64,000 nt of DNA from Stropharia rugosoannulata (taxonomy: Eukaryota > Basidiomycota > Agaricomycetes > Agaricales > Strophariaceae), in the NCBI GenBank assembly GCA_028532985.1, contig JANCIK010000004.1, forward strand, positions 2,480,001 to 2,544,000, written 5' to 3'. Made by a program: the position numbers and the translations under genes. Below, piece after piece: positions 11,901 to 25,527 of this stretch. The notes below the pieces were generated by a model. The model made no database searches and was not told the DNA's origin. It saw nothing but the letters and a program-made list of their open reading frames with translations. Positions within the stretch are counted from its first letter, which is position 1, and each line of letters starts with the position of its first letter.

Positions 11901-14092
11901 GAAGTCATTCGACTGCGAATCTACGTCGTCCACTACCTCTTCGTCGCCAGGCCGGAGGATCCTGAAGTTGCATTTCTTGACGATGGCGGTGACAAAGTTG
12001 TCATCACACGAGCCCAGCAGATACAAAGCTTTTGAATGTGACGTCTCTTGTAGGAGGGTCTTGCTCCCATGATTAAACCAAAGGCCATGGAACATCTTCG
12101 TCTTCCCACTACGGGACTCCTTCTCAAAGAAATAGCGTATTTGGCAAAACCTGGGAGGGACATATAATCATGCACATATAATCATTGAAGGGGTACCAGC
12201 AATCTGCACGCAGTTGCACTTACCACCATTTATTTGCATACTTATTCACAGAATACGCCTTTGACGAGTCCATCTTGTCGGGTGCCACCATAATAACATC
12301 ACCCATCTGCGACATGTTGTCAATACTATGGAATTGAATGTGCACCCGACTGACGTTGTAAGTTACCCCATCGATCACGGCGCTCTGGTAGCATCCTTCG
12401 TATTTGCGGAACCGATTTTTGAAAGTGATGTCTATGGGGTTGGAATAGTGGCCCTTGTGGTGGAAGGTTGCGCGATTCTGTTCTTCGTAGATTTCATCCA
12501 GTTGATATTGAGCAACTTCTAAAGAACCCTCAAAGAAATCACGGGCAATACGGTTGACAATTGGAGTGAGGAATGTCTTGACTTGGCTCTGGGAGCCGGA
12601 CTTGGATGATTTTGTGACAGTTGACTTGCCTTTACCGGCAGAGTTTGACTTCTTCCCGGGGCGCATATCTACATCAAACTCGTAGTGCGTTGGACCCATG
12701 ACGTCCCTTACTAGCGGGACTCGGGATATTCTGATTCCGCGCTCAGCGCATAAGTCAGGTAAGTTCGACATAATGTAAGAACTCTGGAAAAGCGGTGAAA
12801 CGGCGAAGGAACGTACATTGTGGAATGTAACTTACAACATCGTCCGACTTCAAGTCGGCTTCTTTCAGAACCCTGCCCATGATATTAATTGAGCTGACTA
12901 CCTCGTCCTCTGCTTCATCCAGTTGGGGGAGAGTAGTCACAAACTGAGGGTATGTCACCCTCGAATTATTGATCGAAGCAACCACAAGGAGATGCAGCAG
13001 TCTTTGGCACCTCCATAATGGTACGTAAAATGGGTAGTACTTGTCCGAGGGTGCATTAAGTATGTACCAAGCATACTTTGTTCGGATGTACAATTTTCTG
13101 AGAAAGGAAGGTTAGTTGAGGTTTCAAGGAGGGCACGAGCGGCAAGAAACATACGGATCAATTGGGTATTCGCCGTCAGAAGACGCATGTAGGCTGAGTT
13201 CTAGTATGGTCGAGAGAGTGACTCGATCTGAATTCTCATCTGAAGATGAAGCCCGCCTCTGTGAAGAACTTTCATCGTCGTCAGAGTCTTCAGAGTCTTC
13301 GACATTTGCGTCCTCCGGATCAGTCCAAGGCCGGACAAGGCCCGAGGCGAGGTATTTTTGGCGAGAGTACTCAAGTTGAAGTAGCTCGGCGGTAGATACA
13401 ACTTCCAATGTGCCTGCAGCATAGATTACGAAGTCGTCAAGGATACGGACTGGTATGTCCTCGTCGTTGTCGCCGTCGTCTACTTGGCTTTCTCCTGGAA
13501 TAACGAGATCATCAGTCTCATCGACGTCGTCTTCTGCCTGATCATAAATAAAAGGATCTAGAATACGCGGTGGATGAACACCTCTCAGATTAACGTTGTT
13601 TTTTATTTTATTTTACCTGCCACCTGAAACGACTCTTTATTTTGGGAAGGTTCCTCATCTAAGTTGATAATGCCTTCAGAGAATGTGGGAGAACGCGTTT
13701 CTGGGGGAGTGGAACGCGATCCAGACTGGAGTTCTTATTCAAGGTCCTGTAATTTGACTAGTGTAGAGGACATACGGCATTTAAACCATATTCTGACGCT
13801 GTGGGCGAGACGGGTGATGGTTGTCTACTGGGCTATATATTAGTAGTGGATTAGCGTACATAACTGCTATGAATGTAGTTAAATAGAGAAGTACATCGTT
13901 GGAGATATCCTGTTCACTCAGAGTCGGCGACAGTTTGCGCTTTTTGTGTGAGGTAGAATTATAGCTCTCGGACAGTGTTGGAGACACCGGCGGCGAGATA
14001 GTAGCATGCCTTTCTGGGCATGTCCGTTTTAGAGACCGGCGCTTTTTGGGGTTGTATAAAATCTCCACGAAGACTTCACGACGCGAGCTCAT
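8928..14092 (-). CDS. DNMT1: DNMT1-type cytosine-5 DNA methyltransferase (RFTS, two BAH domains, catalytic domain)
   Basis: This is a maintenance-type DNA methyltransferase acting in the nucleus on cytosines, commonly linked in mushrooms to transposon methylation. The start is the ATG at 14092; many introns interrupt it. In order: a basic N-terminal tail; an RFTS-like region (about 13090-12790, IRTKYAWYILNAPS); a first BAH domain (about 12370-11890); a second BAH domain (about 11860-11480); then the catalytic domain. All key motifs are present: motif I LVGLELFSG-AGGLGVGMD (about 11150-11040), motif IV PPCQSFSLANHSK with the catalytic Cys (about 10680), motif VI FLLENVLGLL (about 10460), motif VIII GVPQSRRRVIFWGA (about 10220), and motifs IX-X VREAARCQGFPDDYEF (about 9160) and QIGNAVAVPFALALG (about 9020). 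No CXXC zinc finger was seen. It is divergent from MCM7. Confidence 0.95.
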
Positions 14093-14261
14093 AGCGCCGG
14101 TAGCCTAGTCGTGTATTGAGTGGATCAAGCAAGTAAACGGAGGGTGACTCTGACTAAAGAGCGTGGTCAGTAGATAAGACAACAAATAGTGATCGAAAAC
14201 AAACTTGCGAAGCGGTTATGAATTCAAACACCGACATCTACAACCTTTCCCATTACCCACT

Positions 14262-17004
<2,743 letters not shown>

Positions 17005-17289
17005 ATATTCATCTTGTTATTTGTTGTCCTTGTATACCATAAATTATTTTACTCCAACGGATCTGTTGGAATAGGTGGTAGATCCTTGTTCTGTAACTGT
17101 ATACGTTTTAGTTTGCTTGATCTGGTTAGAAAAGTGTATATACCGTTTAGTTTTCTTTCGTAAATATATGATTGTGTATGTATGTACATGCATGCGAAAT
17201 GGCTTTGAGTCCGTCTGAAGGTGCCTCAGAAGTGAACTATTTATTAGTCACAATAATGATATTATATTCTACATATATTAGTGCACAAA

Positions 17290-20182
17290 TCATTCGCGAG
17301 AAGCGTGCTCCCAACTACCGCTGTCTCCACTCTCCGCAGGACTCGATGTGCCCCGCTCCGAACTTGGAGCTCCTGAAACCTGAGCGGGACTATGCTGTTC
17401 GTGGAGGCCTCCGCCCTCAGGTTCATCCCGATACATAGGTGTTAAGCCTGCAGCAGTTGAAGGATCGTCGTCCTCCAGGAATCCGGAATTGAAGCCAAGC
17501 GCGCGGGAATTTGGTGGGTGCAAAGCAGTAGTTTCATCATCTTCATCGTCTGAAACTTCCCCAAAGGCATCGTACAGCTCTCTCGTAGTCCGTGAACCCG
17601 ACGTGGCGGTTCCGACCGCTGCCATAGAGACGCCATTCTCCTCGCCCAAGGGCGCGTACTGCGTTGCAACCATACGTCGTCTCCAAAAGAATATACCAGC
17701 TCCAATACCAAATAATGAAACAGCACCTAACACTATGAAGAACCATTTCTGGCCCGTTACGAGTGAAGACATATCAGTGAACCAGCCCAGGTCAGGTGTG
17801 CTTGTTATTTTTGCTGATTCTGTGGGTGTCGTACTTGTCGCCGTCGTCTCGGTGGACGACGGTATAACAGCATCATCCACTGGGGTGCTGAATGCTGGCT
17901 TGTTCTTCTCCCCAGAAGCTTCGCCGTGATCCCCTGGGAGGTGGTCGGTCGGCTTCGGTAGCAGCTTTGTTGACGCGGTGGGACCACTGATAACCGGTCT
18001 TAGAGGGGCTTCGACAGGAGGCAGGATATCGTCGATGACAGGCACTTCCCATTTGGTAGCCTTTGCTGGGTCTATGCTCGTACCCCATAAAATCATATTC
18101 CAGCCAAGGAAAGTTCCATTTGAATTGATATTATTCTGATCCCTGACTTTGAGTGTCCAGTCACCAATCGGATTTTCTCCCCTGGTGTAACGATAAGTGC
18201 CCACATAAGAGCACATAGAAAGTGGACATACCAATGTTTTACGGACATAAACATCCACCCTGGATAACCGTCACCGCTCCTGTCTGATGGCCTCGCAGCA
18301 CCCAACACACTCGTGATATTATTGGGGCTCACAATCTCAACTTCGACGTCCCCTCTGGCAGCATGGTCGATCCATACTCGTACATTTATATGCTCCAAGG
18401 ATTCCAGGTTATTCTCCTCCATAAGCTCTTTCGTAATGGTCAGCTTGCTCTCAATGCCTGTAGGTGGTATGAAGTCGCCACCAGAAAATTTTCTTTCTGA
18501 CCCATAAGTGCCATTATTGTGTTGAATAGTCTTCGTTCGTAACCACGATTGCGGTTTTACGAGTTTCCATTCCTGGGCTGCTTTGAAATACTTGTATCCG
18601 TCAAGCACACCATACCCGTACTTGTAGCTATATTTCCGACCAGCAGCAGTAGTTTCCCAGTCTGGATCATCTTCGTTGATCATGGCTGCATTTTCAACGC
18701 AGAGATATTGTATGTCTCTCCAGGTAAGGTCGGGACTGCAATGAAAACAAGCAAGCGAAGTGTCAGTAATACGTTGATCAAGATGGAATGTATACGGACC
18801 GTGCCTCGAGTGTTAGAGCAAAAACTCCGACAGCATTAGGCGCTGCAGCTGAAGTACCGCCATGGGTCGAGGCACACGCAGTCTTCCCTTTACTTCCTTT
18901 ATCCGTAGTAACCTGATAAGAGCCAATCAGCTAATTATACACTATTTTTGGTCACAGACAGACATACAATGTGATGTCCACTTCCTGAACTGTAAGCGAC
19001 GATCATGTTTGCTGCGCATGGCTCTGAGTAGTAGGGGTGGAGTCCCTTATAATCCACAGCGGACACAGTGACCGAATATATGCTGTTAGTATAACCATCA
19101 AAGTTACATTGATCGCCTTGCGCAGCACCGTTGCCACTTGCAAAGACGAATATGGAGCCTTTCCCACCGCGACCGTGGTTTATACCGTTCACAACTGCCT
19201 TTTGGATGAGATAGTTCGGGCCTTCCATTGATTGTCCATTGTCAGGGGGTCCCCAGCTGCAACTATAAATGGATACGTTCTGGAAACCATAGTTAAGGGC
19301 AGCTGCCTCGTCCAGGTCTGTTATTGGTCCGGAAAGAATACGAACGCCAGCCACCTTCGAGTTGTACGCAATCCCAACGCCGCAAACATCATTCTTCTCA
19401 GCAGCAATCTGACCTGCACACCTGGTACCGTGGTGGTCATCGAAGTTTTTCGGGGTTGGTAATGGTTCGTGGTCATTGAAGTCGTATGAATCTGCTTCAT
19501 CCTAGCGGGAGCTTGAGAATAGGTTTTAGTTATATAGAAGAAGGGAACGCACAAAATTCGCGGCTAAATCCTCGCTAGTGTAATCCAGTCCATCGTCTAC
19601 CAGAGACGATATAACGCCTTTTCCAGTGAAGCCCTCCGCCCAAATACCACTGACGTTCATCATATGTTGAGGAAACTCATCGTTCACTAGATGCCATTGC
19701 TTGGAGAACAATGGATCTTTTATGTCGAACCGGGAGGCAACACCTACTGAAGAAGGCTCGGTATCTGGTGTAATAGGTGGGGGTGCACGCTTAACACGCT
19801 TGCGCAGTTTCTGCAGTGTGAGGTAGTCCACGGAGGAGACGATACGGCGTGAGAAGTGGGTATCCTGAGAGCGTGTTTCAATAGGTGAATTCGCTCGTGC
19901 CTTCAATGCTTCGTAGGTGGACAGAACCCGGTCTGGTTGGTCGCGCACATGAAGGTCTCCTGTAGGCTTCGCTTGTCTGACCACCCAGTAGTCCTGGAGC
20001 TCTCCAGCCTGTTCTACGAGTTCAACATCGAGAGCCTTGGTGACGTCGGCCAGCGATGCCCCCGAAGGAGTTGTCGGGTCATGATGCAATACATAGTAGT
20101 TATGGGTATCATAGGACCGCCTGGTCGGTATGCCGGCGAAGACAAGACGCAGTGAAAGGAGCAGGATGAATGAAATGATCAT
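17290..20182 (-). CDS. KEX2: Kexin (KEX2-like subtilisin-type proprotein convertase)
   Basis: Kexin is a calcium-dependent Golgi protease that cuts secreted precursors after Lys-Arg or Arg-Arg. I choose the ATG at 20182 because it begins a clean signal peptide, MIISFILLLSLRLVFAG. The propeptide ends at dibasic sites (RKRVKR). The catalytic residues are all visible: Asp in VDDGLDYTSEDL (about 19590), His in DDHHGTRCAGQIAA (about 19430), the oxyanion Asn in FASGNGA (about 19130) and Ser in HGGTSAAAP (about 18870). A P domain follows (about 18560-18050), then a Ser/Thr-rich stem, one transmembrane helix (WFFIVLGAVSLFGIGAGIFF, about 17745-17685) and an acidic cytosolic tail that would hold Golgi-retrieval signals. 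It is convergent with MCM7 and divergent from the first small heat-shock gene. Confidence 0.95.
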
Positions 20183-20515
20183 CGCTGCGGTGCGGAGGCA
20201 GCGGATGCTGGTGGAAGGTTGAGAACGAAATCCACAACAAAGTCCTCGAAAATCGAAGTCCTCTGTATATTTGACCCAAATGGGGGAAATCCTCAAGCTT
20301 CAAGACGTGTCCGGGCCTTATCATGGGTCCGTGAGAATATTGCTAATTCTACTTTCTCATGGTACTTGCAACACACTCACAATCGACTTGCAATCGACTT
20401 TCAATTCAGTTATCTGACGCAACATCTTGGAGTGCAGACGAGACTGTTTAACATGTTGGCGCCATAAGTCTTTCGTTATAACTCCTCACAAAACCTTTTT
20501 TAACGTCTGCCCATT
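20183..20515. other. divergent promoter region, kexin / small heat-shock gene 1
   Basis: A 333-bp spacer between two start codons. I see no gene and no perfect heat-shock element; short GAA and TTC half-sites occur but not with canonical spacing. Confidence 0.4.
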
Positions 20516-21104
20516 ATGTCGTCTTTCCTGAACTACGAACCATTTTATGATATACAGCGCTTCTTGGATGATGCTGGTCACGCCTTCCAAAGAAACCCTC
20601 TCGATAAGGATGCTAAGGGAGGGGCAGGGAAAAATACTAGTCCCGACGAGCCCGATGGAACCTACAAGCCACGGTACGTTTGCGTCTTTGCTAGTGGCAT
20701 GTTGTCATTGTTAAGCGGCGAACATTGCAGCATGGACATTGAGGAAGACCCGGAAAACAATGTTATCACTGCTACGTTCGATCTCCCTGGGCTGAAAAAG
20801 GACGATGTTCGAATCGACGTTCAAAACAATCGTTTGACCGTTTCTGGAGAGAATAGCGCTAAATCCAATGCCAACCTTGCCGTCCATGAGCGTCATTCTG
20901 GCAAATTCTATCGCAGCCTTCCTCTGCCTGAAGGCGTAAATGTATGTATAGCCATTATCGCTGCAAAATGTACACTCTTGACCAATTTACGGCTCGCAGG
21001 ACGAAAACATAAACGCTCATCTTGATAATGGAGTTTTGAGTATCCAGTTCCCGAAGACATCCGCCAAGCGCCCGAATCAGCATCAAACCATTGTCATTAA
21101 TTAA
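20516..21104 (+). CDS. Small heat-shock protein (Hsp20/alpha-crystallin), copy 1
   Basis: An ATP-independent holdase chaperone. Three exons: the first encodes MSSFLNYEPFYDIQRFLDDA and a short variable region. The second begins MDIEEDPENNVITATFDLPGLKKDDV and holds most of the alpha-crystallin domain, including NRLTVSGE. The third starts at GACGAAAAC just after 21000 and encodes DENINAHLDNGVLSIQFPKTS to the end TIVIN. The intron after LPEGVN and the one before MDIEEDP are in the same positions as in the next two genes. It is the most diverged of the three copies. The family is certain; cytosolic location and heat induction are inferred. Confidence 0.92.
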
Positions 21105-21677
21105 CTAGCTTTTTTTATTTCTGCATGGCCCGACACTTCTAATAAAACCCAAGCAGCTTTTCCTATCATTTTTCTTTTGTAAATTGAAACGAACATGTAT
21201 TTTCTGCTTGCATGAAACTAGATTGAACATACGGAGGCCGCTCGCAGTGGTCTGGTCGACTCCGCGGTAGAGAACTAAGTCCCCACCTAGATTCTTGATT
21301 AGACACAGTCGCGGCGGGATTTTGTTAGCAGCGTTACAGGGCGCTTAATTAGGTAGTTTATTTTTAGAACAGTGCAGCGGACTCATGCACGGGTCTCGCT
21401 CGCCCGCACATTCGATGTGCTTTGCATTAAATAAGTATGTAATGCGGAACCTTTGAGCTCTCCTGCCACTTGCGTGCCAGAAATATCTGAAGTAAGCGTC
21501 GCGCGAAAGAGCCCAGCAGTCTGTTCTGTTGTCTTTCCACACAAGTGAGTCAAAACAGTCACTAAGTATGTCACGATCTGAGTACTACGGTGTGAGGATA
21601 TGATCCAATGAGAGACTGTCTTGATGTTCCACCAATATAACGAAGAAATTTGACTTTTTGTGCCGTACCTTCCGACC
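21105..21677. other. intergenic between small heat-shock genes 1 and 2
   Basis: No gene recognised. It should contain the 3' end of copy 1 and the promoter of copy 2. Minus-strand open frames near 21345-21679 have no recognisable product. Confidence 0.4.
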
Positions 21678-22248
21678 ATGTCATCTATCTGGTACTACGA
21701 GCCCTTCTACGATTTTGATCGCTTTCTCGACGACGCTATCAACACTCGTTTAGCATCCAATGACACGACTGTTGCTAAGCGCCCGCCGGCCAAAATCTCG
21801 GGAGATCTTTCCTTGAGACCCAGGTATGTGTATGGCGTCTGTTCTTTCCTGATATTTCCTGACCTTCTGAAAAGGATGGATCTACATGAAAATAACGATA
21901 AGAATGTCGTCACCGCCACTTTCGAGCTTCCGGGCCTCAAGAAAGAGGATGTCAACATCGATGTGAACGACAATCGCTTGACTGTATCCGGAGAGAGTCA
22001 GCTCTCCAAGGACAGGGAAGAAGGTGGATACGCAGTCAGAGAACGCCAGTATGGAAAGTTCTCTCGGACGCTTCAGCTCCCCCTCGGAGTTAAGGTACGG
22101 TTTCCTCGTTCTGAAATGTTTTGATTATTACTTACGTCTGGGAAATCAGGAGGACGAAATCCGTGCAAGCATGGACAATGGGGTGTTGAACGTGGAGTTC
22201 CCGAAGTCCTCAAAGCAACAGGCTCACAAAAGGATCGCTATCAATTAG
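21678..22248 (+). CDS. Small heat-shock protein (Hsp20/alpha-crystallin), copy 2
   Basis: Three exons with the same intron positions as copies 1 and 3. The N-terminus is MSSIWYYEPFYDFDRFLDDA. The middle exon begins MDLHENNDKNVVTATFELPG and contains VNDNRLTVSGESQ and YGKFSRTLQLPLGVK. The last exon encodes EDEIRASMDNGVLNVEFPK and ends RIAIN. It is close in sequence to copy 3, so these two probably arose by a more recent duplication than copy 1. The product is a cytosolic holdase chaperone by family. Confidence 0.93.
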
Positions 22249-22719
22249 GTACACTGCTCGCCCAATAAGCGAGGCTGTATCTTATCCTTACTTATCTACT
22301 TAGCCGAGTTGTATTTTAATCTTATGAATGTATATTAAAAGAACTTTTATAATTGTCATCCGACTATGCTTCAGTAGTTGAAATTTACTTCGTTATGTTT
22401 TGAGAGTGGCTAGTAACTGAGCGTATTTATCGCCACGTTATAGTAAACGCTGCGAAAGGCGGTGCAGGCTGTGGGCCAGAATTTGGCGTAGCATACCTGT
22501 TGGAAGTTCAGAAATTTGGATTGATTTCCTGGTGGTACAGTCTCTACCCGGGACATTCCCCGCAGTCTTGATTCACTTGTGACCGAGATGTTTGGTTTCA
22601 TCGAGGCAGATGCGTGGAGCATTGAGACTTGCTGAAACATCTGGAATCTTCATATAAAGCAATTGTTCAGAGGTGAAGTTGACAGATTCTCATTCCCTTT
22701 CCTACTACACCAACCAACC
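22249..22719. other. intergenic; promoter of small heat-shock gene 3
   Basis: No gene seen. Near its end is a GAATCTTC dyad (22644-22651), which fits the heat-shock-element pattern GAAnnTTC, followed immediately by a TATA-like ATATAAAG, about 65 bp before the ATG at 22720. Confidence 0.45.
22644..22659 (+). promoter_or_regulatory. candidate heat-shock element and TATA box
   Basis: GAATCTTC matches GAAnnTTC (one inverted pair of HSF half-sites). It directly abuts ATATAAAG. A single dyad is weak evidence on its own; the position in front of an Hsp20 gene makes it plausible. Confidence 0.4.
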
Positions 22720-23288
22720 ATGTCAGTCTTCCTCTACGAGCCCTTCTACGACTTCGACCGCCTCCTCGATGATGGCCTTGGAACTGGCAATTCTGTCCAA
22801 CGCAGGGGAGCAGGCGACACCAACTCTGGAGCAATCAGGTCGCTTAAACCTAGGTGAGATATGATTCTTCGACCAGCAGCCTGAGTATGTAACTTATTTC
22901 GCCTCGTTGACAGGATGGATCTGCACGAGGACTCCAAAAACAACCTTGTCACCGCTTCCTTTGAACTCCCCGGCTTGAAGAAAGACGATGTGAACATCGA
23001 TGTGAACAATAACCGTATGACGGTTTCCGGCGAAAGCAAGTTGGATTCCGAGCGTGAAGAAAGCGGGTACGCTATTAGGGAACGACGAGTTGGGAAGTTC
23101 TCCAGGACCCTACAATTGCCTCAAGGCGTGAAGGTATGCGTTTCGTCGTGGTTCATCATTATCAGATTGTTTATGTAAAACTTGCTCAGGAGGATCAAAT
23201 TAAGGCCCATTTAGATAACGGTGTCCTTACCGTTACGTTCCCTAAGGCGTCTGTGGACAAGGCTCCAAAGAAGATTACTATTAATTAG
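22720..23288 (+). CDS. Small heat-shock protein (Hsp20/alpha-crystallin), copy 3
   Basis: Third gene of the tandem array. Three exons: MSVFLYEPFYDFDRLLDDGL at the N-terminus, then MDLHEDSKNNLVTASFELPG with VNNNRMTVSGESK and GKFSRTLQLPQGVK, then EDQIKAHLDNGVLTVTFPK ending KKITIN at 23288. It has the full alpha-crystallin domain and the IxI-like C-terminal end (ITI) used in oligomer assembly. It matches copy 2 closely in both exon layout and sequence. It is a chaperone by family; heat induction is suggested by the upstream GAAnnTTC dyad. Confidence 0.93.
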
Positions 23289-23839
23289 TAGGCGTACGGA
23301 ATACGATTTGTAAATCTGGAAGAGAGCATGATGCTTTAATATACGGTTTTGGAAATTAAATGTGTAATCGAACATGCTTGGATGTTTGCCGAGCAACGTA
23401 ACTTATCAGCGAGTGTTCGGAGATAATATACTTGTATGGTAAGCACCTAGCCTTATCCGGTCTCGTGCTTGCCTTATTGGGAAGAAGCAATTAAGCATTC
23501 TCTATGCCCATGCGAGCACTACATTATCTGCTGGCACTAAAGTCACACAGTGCGCATGAATTTATTGTTCTTTAATAAAGAGAAATGCTTACAAGGCATG
23601 TTTATTACGTCACGCCAATCACGCGTCCGCCTGGAAAGGGCATCCTTATCAACGCTAAATCAGGCGGAGTTCAAGCCCACAAACTGATATAAAGGCGACT
23701 TCCTTCCGTCTGCTATATTATTCATGATTGTCTCTATTTCAGTACATCTGAGAAGCCAGTCCTTTCTCTTTGGATGCTTAGCATATGCGACACCTTCGTT
23801 CCGAATGATATTGAACGAGCTTGATTTTTGGAAGCGAGA
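23289..23839. other. intergenic between heat-shock gene 3 and DUF6699 gene
   Basis: No gene is supported. Open frames at 23660-23884 on the minus strand and about 23700-23840 on the plus strand show no recognisable product. Confidence 0.4.
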
Positions 23840-24713
23840 ATGGCAGGTCAGTGGGAATTTCTTTGGTCTGACGGTTTGATACACTTAATCACATTGAAAA
23901 GATCTCCTGGAGCCTGAATCTGAAATATTCATACCTCCCAGTCCTTCCGAGTTCCTGCGCAGAACGGAGAACCATGGCTCTGAACCTCCCCAGTACCCAT
24001 CCACCCCCACTCATGCTCCAGTTACGTGCGCACAAATTGGCAGAACCCATCCATCCGGACATCCACTCTGCTGCCATCTTACTCGACAATCACAGAGGTA
24101 TCCCTTCAGACAAGAACCGACGCCTGCTACCCACCAAATTTGGCCCGGAGATACTCCGCAGCTACTTTTGCACTACTATCTATGTCCGAATCCATACCAT
24201 CCAACGCTCGATTGTGAAATCGTGTGGGACGTCATTCTTCCGCCTTCACATGCGCGAGTATGGTCTAGATTGCCTTTTAGACGCTTTGAAGCTCTCGATC
24301 TCTCTTTAGCAGCTTTTCAACCGAGTGTCAACAATGTTTGGATTCTTTCCGATCATGAAGTTCTTGCTTACTGGATGAGGCGCTGGGGGCCTATAATTGT
24401 AAGATCTGAATCGGTGACTATTGGCAGTATTCTGCAGGGGATATACGCGTACTTGCAAATTTCTCTTACCCGAGAAGAAGTGCAAGACATCAGCAGTGTT
24501 CCAGGAAACAAAAAAACTCTTCACTTTGCTCGCTCTGAGCGCGCTAAAAACCCGTATGAGCTAGAATGTGTAGTTCTTGCGAATGGGTACAAGCGAGTCG
24601 ATGTCTTGGGAGGCCATAGAAAATTTCACGGCATGCGTGTGGCAGTCCTATCCGACAGAACATGGAGGCTCTATGTCAACTTTAATCCAGGACCTGTTCC
24701 TCCAGTTGCATAA
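23840..24713 (+). CDS. DUF6699-domain protein
   Basis: The start codon is in a seven-base first exon (ATGGCAG, 23840-23846). An intron of 55 bases (23847-23901) follows, and the second exon runs in one frame from ATCTCCTGG to the stop at 24713. The result is 272 residues. The N-terminal half is Pro/His-rich and not conserved-looking. The C-terminal half matches the DUF6699 pattern common in mushroom genomes. It starts EIVWDVILPPS, has a WGPIIVRSESVTIGSILQGIYAYLQ core, and ends in KRVDVLGGHRKFHGMRV ... WRLYVNF. The function of this family is unknown. The micro first exon is my inference from frame and splice signals; a longer contiguous ORF starting inside exon 2 would miss the N-terminus. Confidence 0.75.
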
Positions 24714-25329
24714 AGTAAGAAGGCCGATGTACCTCTGAGCGTTATTTAATTCACCAGACCCACGGCGCGATGCACATTAAATTATTTAGCCCTATTAATT
24801 TACCTTTGATGTACCACATATATAAATATTAATCTCCGGTTTGTAAGCATGACTTTCCAGTCAATGTGCCGAGTACTGAGTGCTGTTATGTACTAGTATT
24901 CATAGGTGTCATATACTAGATCTACATGGGTCAACCTCAATGATCATCGACTTACTTCTTATATTAATAAACCCAAAATATGTACTACTCATACAAGTCC
25001 ATTGGACTACAATTTAACCAAGGCCAAGTTACCTGCAACGTTACACAAGCCTCCTTTGAGACATATATATATATATATATATATACGAGCTGCTGACGAG
25101 TAGTTGTAGTTAATACTACAACGGCTTGATAGGAGCGCCTATAGCAATCAAATAGTGGCAATACGGAAGAGTGAGAAATCGCGAATCTAGGCAAGAGCTA
25201 TGGCCTACTAACTTCTTCTTGCCAGTGCTATTTGAGGCTGTTATATATGTATAAGTGGCTTCAACTGAATGACAGAGCATTTTCCAACAATTTCCTAGCC
25301 TTCAGAGAGGCGGAGCCATTAATTTCTTG
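24714..25329. other. AT-rich intergenic region with (TA)n tract
   Basis: No gene recognised. It contains a perfect (AT)n run at about 25061-25085 and is AT-richer than its surroundings. Confidence 0.45.
25061..25085. repeat. (AT)n microsatellite
   Basis: About twelve uninterrupted AT dinucleotides, read directly from the sequence. Confidence 0.9.
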
Positions 25330-25527
25330 TCATTTCACAGCATTTACACGCTTGCCGACCTGAGATGACGACACTGATTTCCATATATGGAAGCCAGAGT
25401 TGAACGCAGAGATCAGATAATTACCAGTCGCTGGGTCTCTGAAGACAGGCACACCGTTTACTGGATTGTTACTCCACACCTAGTCCAGGTCACCCAAGTT
25501 GCGAATACCAATTCGTTTGACCCCTAA
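25330..25527 (-). pseudogene. possible decayed coding fragment antisense to the NMT promoter
   Basis: On the minus strand one frame reads VKRIGIRNLGDLD, then an in-frame TAG, then VWSNNPVNGVPVFRDPATG and about 30 more protein-like residues to a TGA at 25330. The composition looks like real protein rather than noise, but one internal stop and the overlap with the NMT start region argue for a relic. An alternative is an unannotated 3' exon whose acceptor is at or near that TAG (CTAG). I do not recognise the family. Confidence 0.3.

Noticed and set aside
14093..14261. MluI cell-cycle box in the DNMT1/MCM7 spacer
   Set aside because: No ACGCGT is present in the spacer.
20182..20296. Longer kexin start (MRISPIWVKYTEDFDF) at 20296
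   Set aside because: The ATG at 20182 begins a clean signal peptide; the extension would bury it.
23660..24309. Alternative gene model MIVSISVHLRSQS... spliced into MALNLPSTHPPP...
   Set aside because: The frame ending in the DUF6699 domain needs the ATGGCAG micro first exon; the alternative frame stops before the domain.
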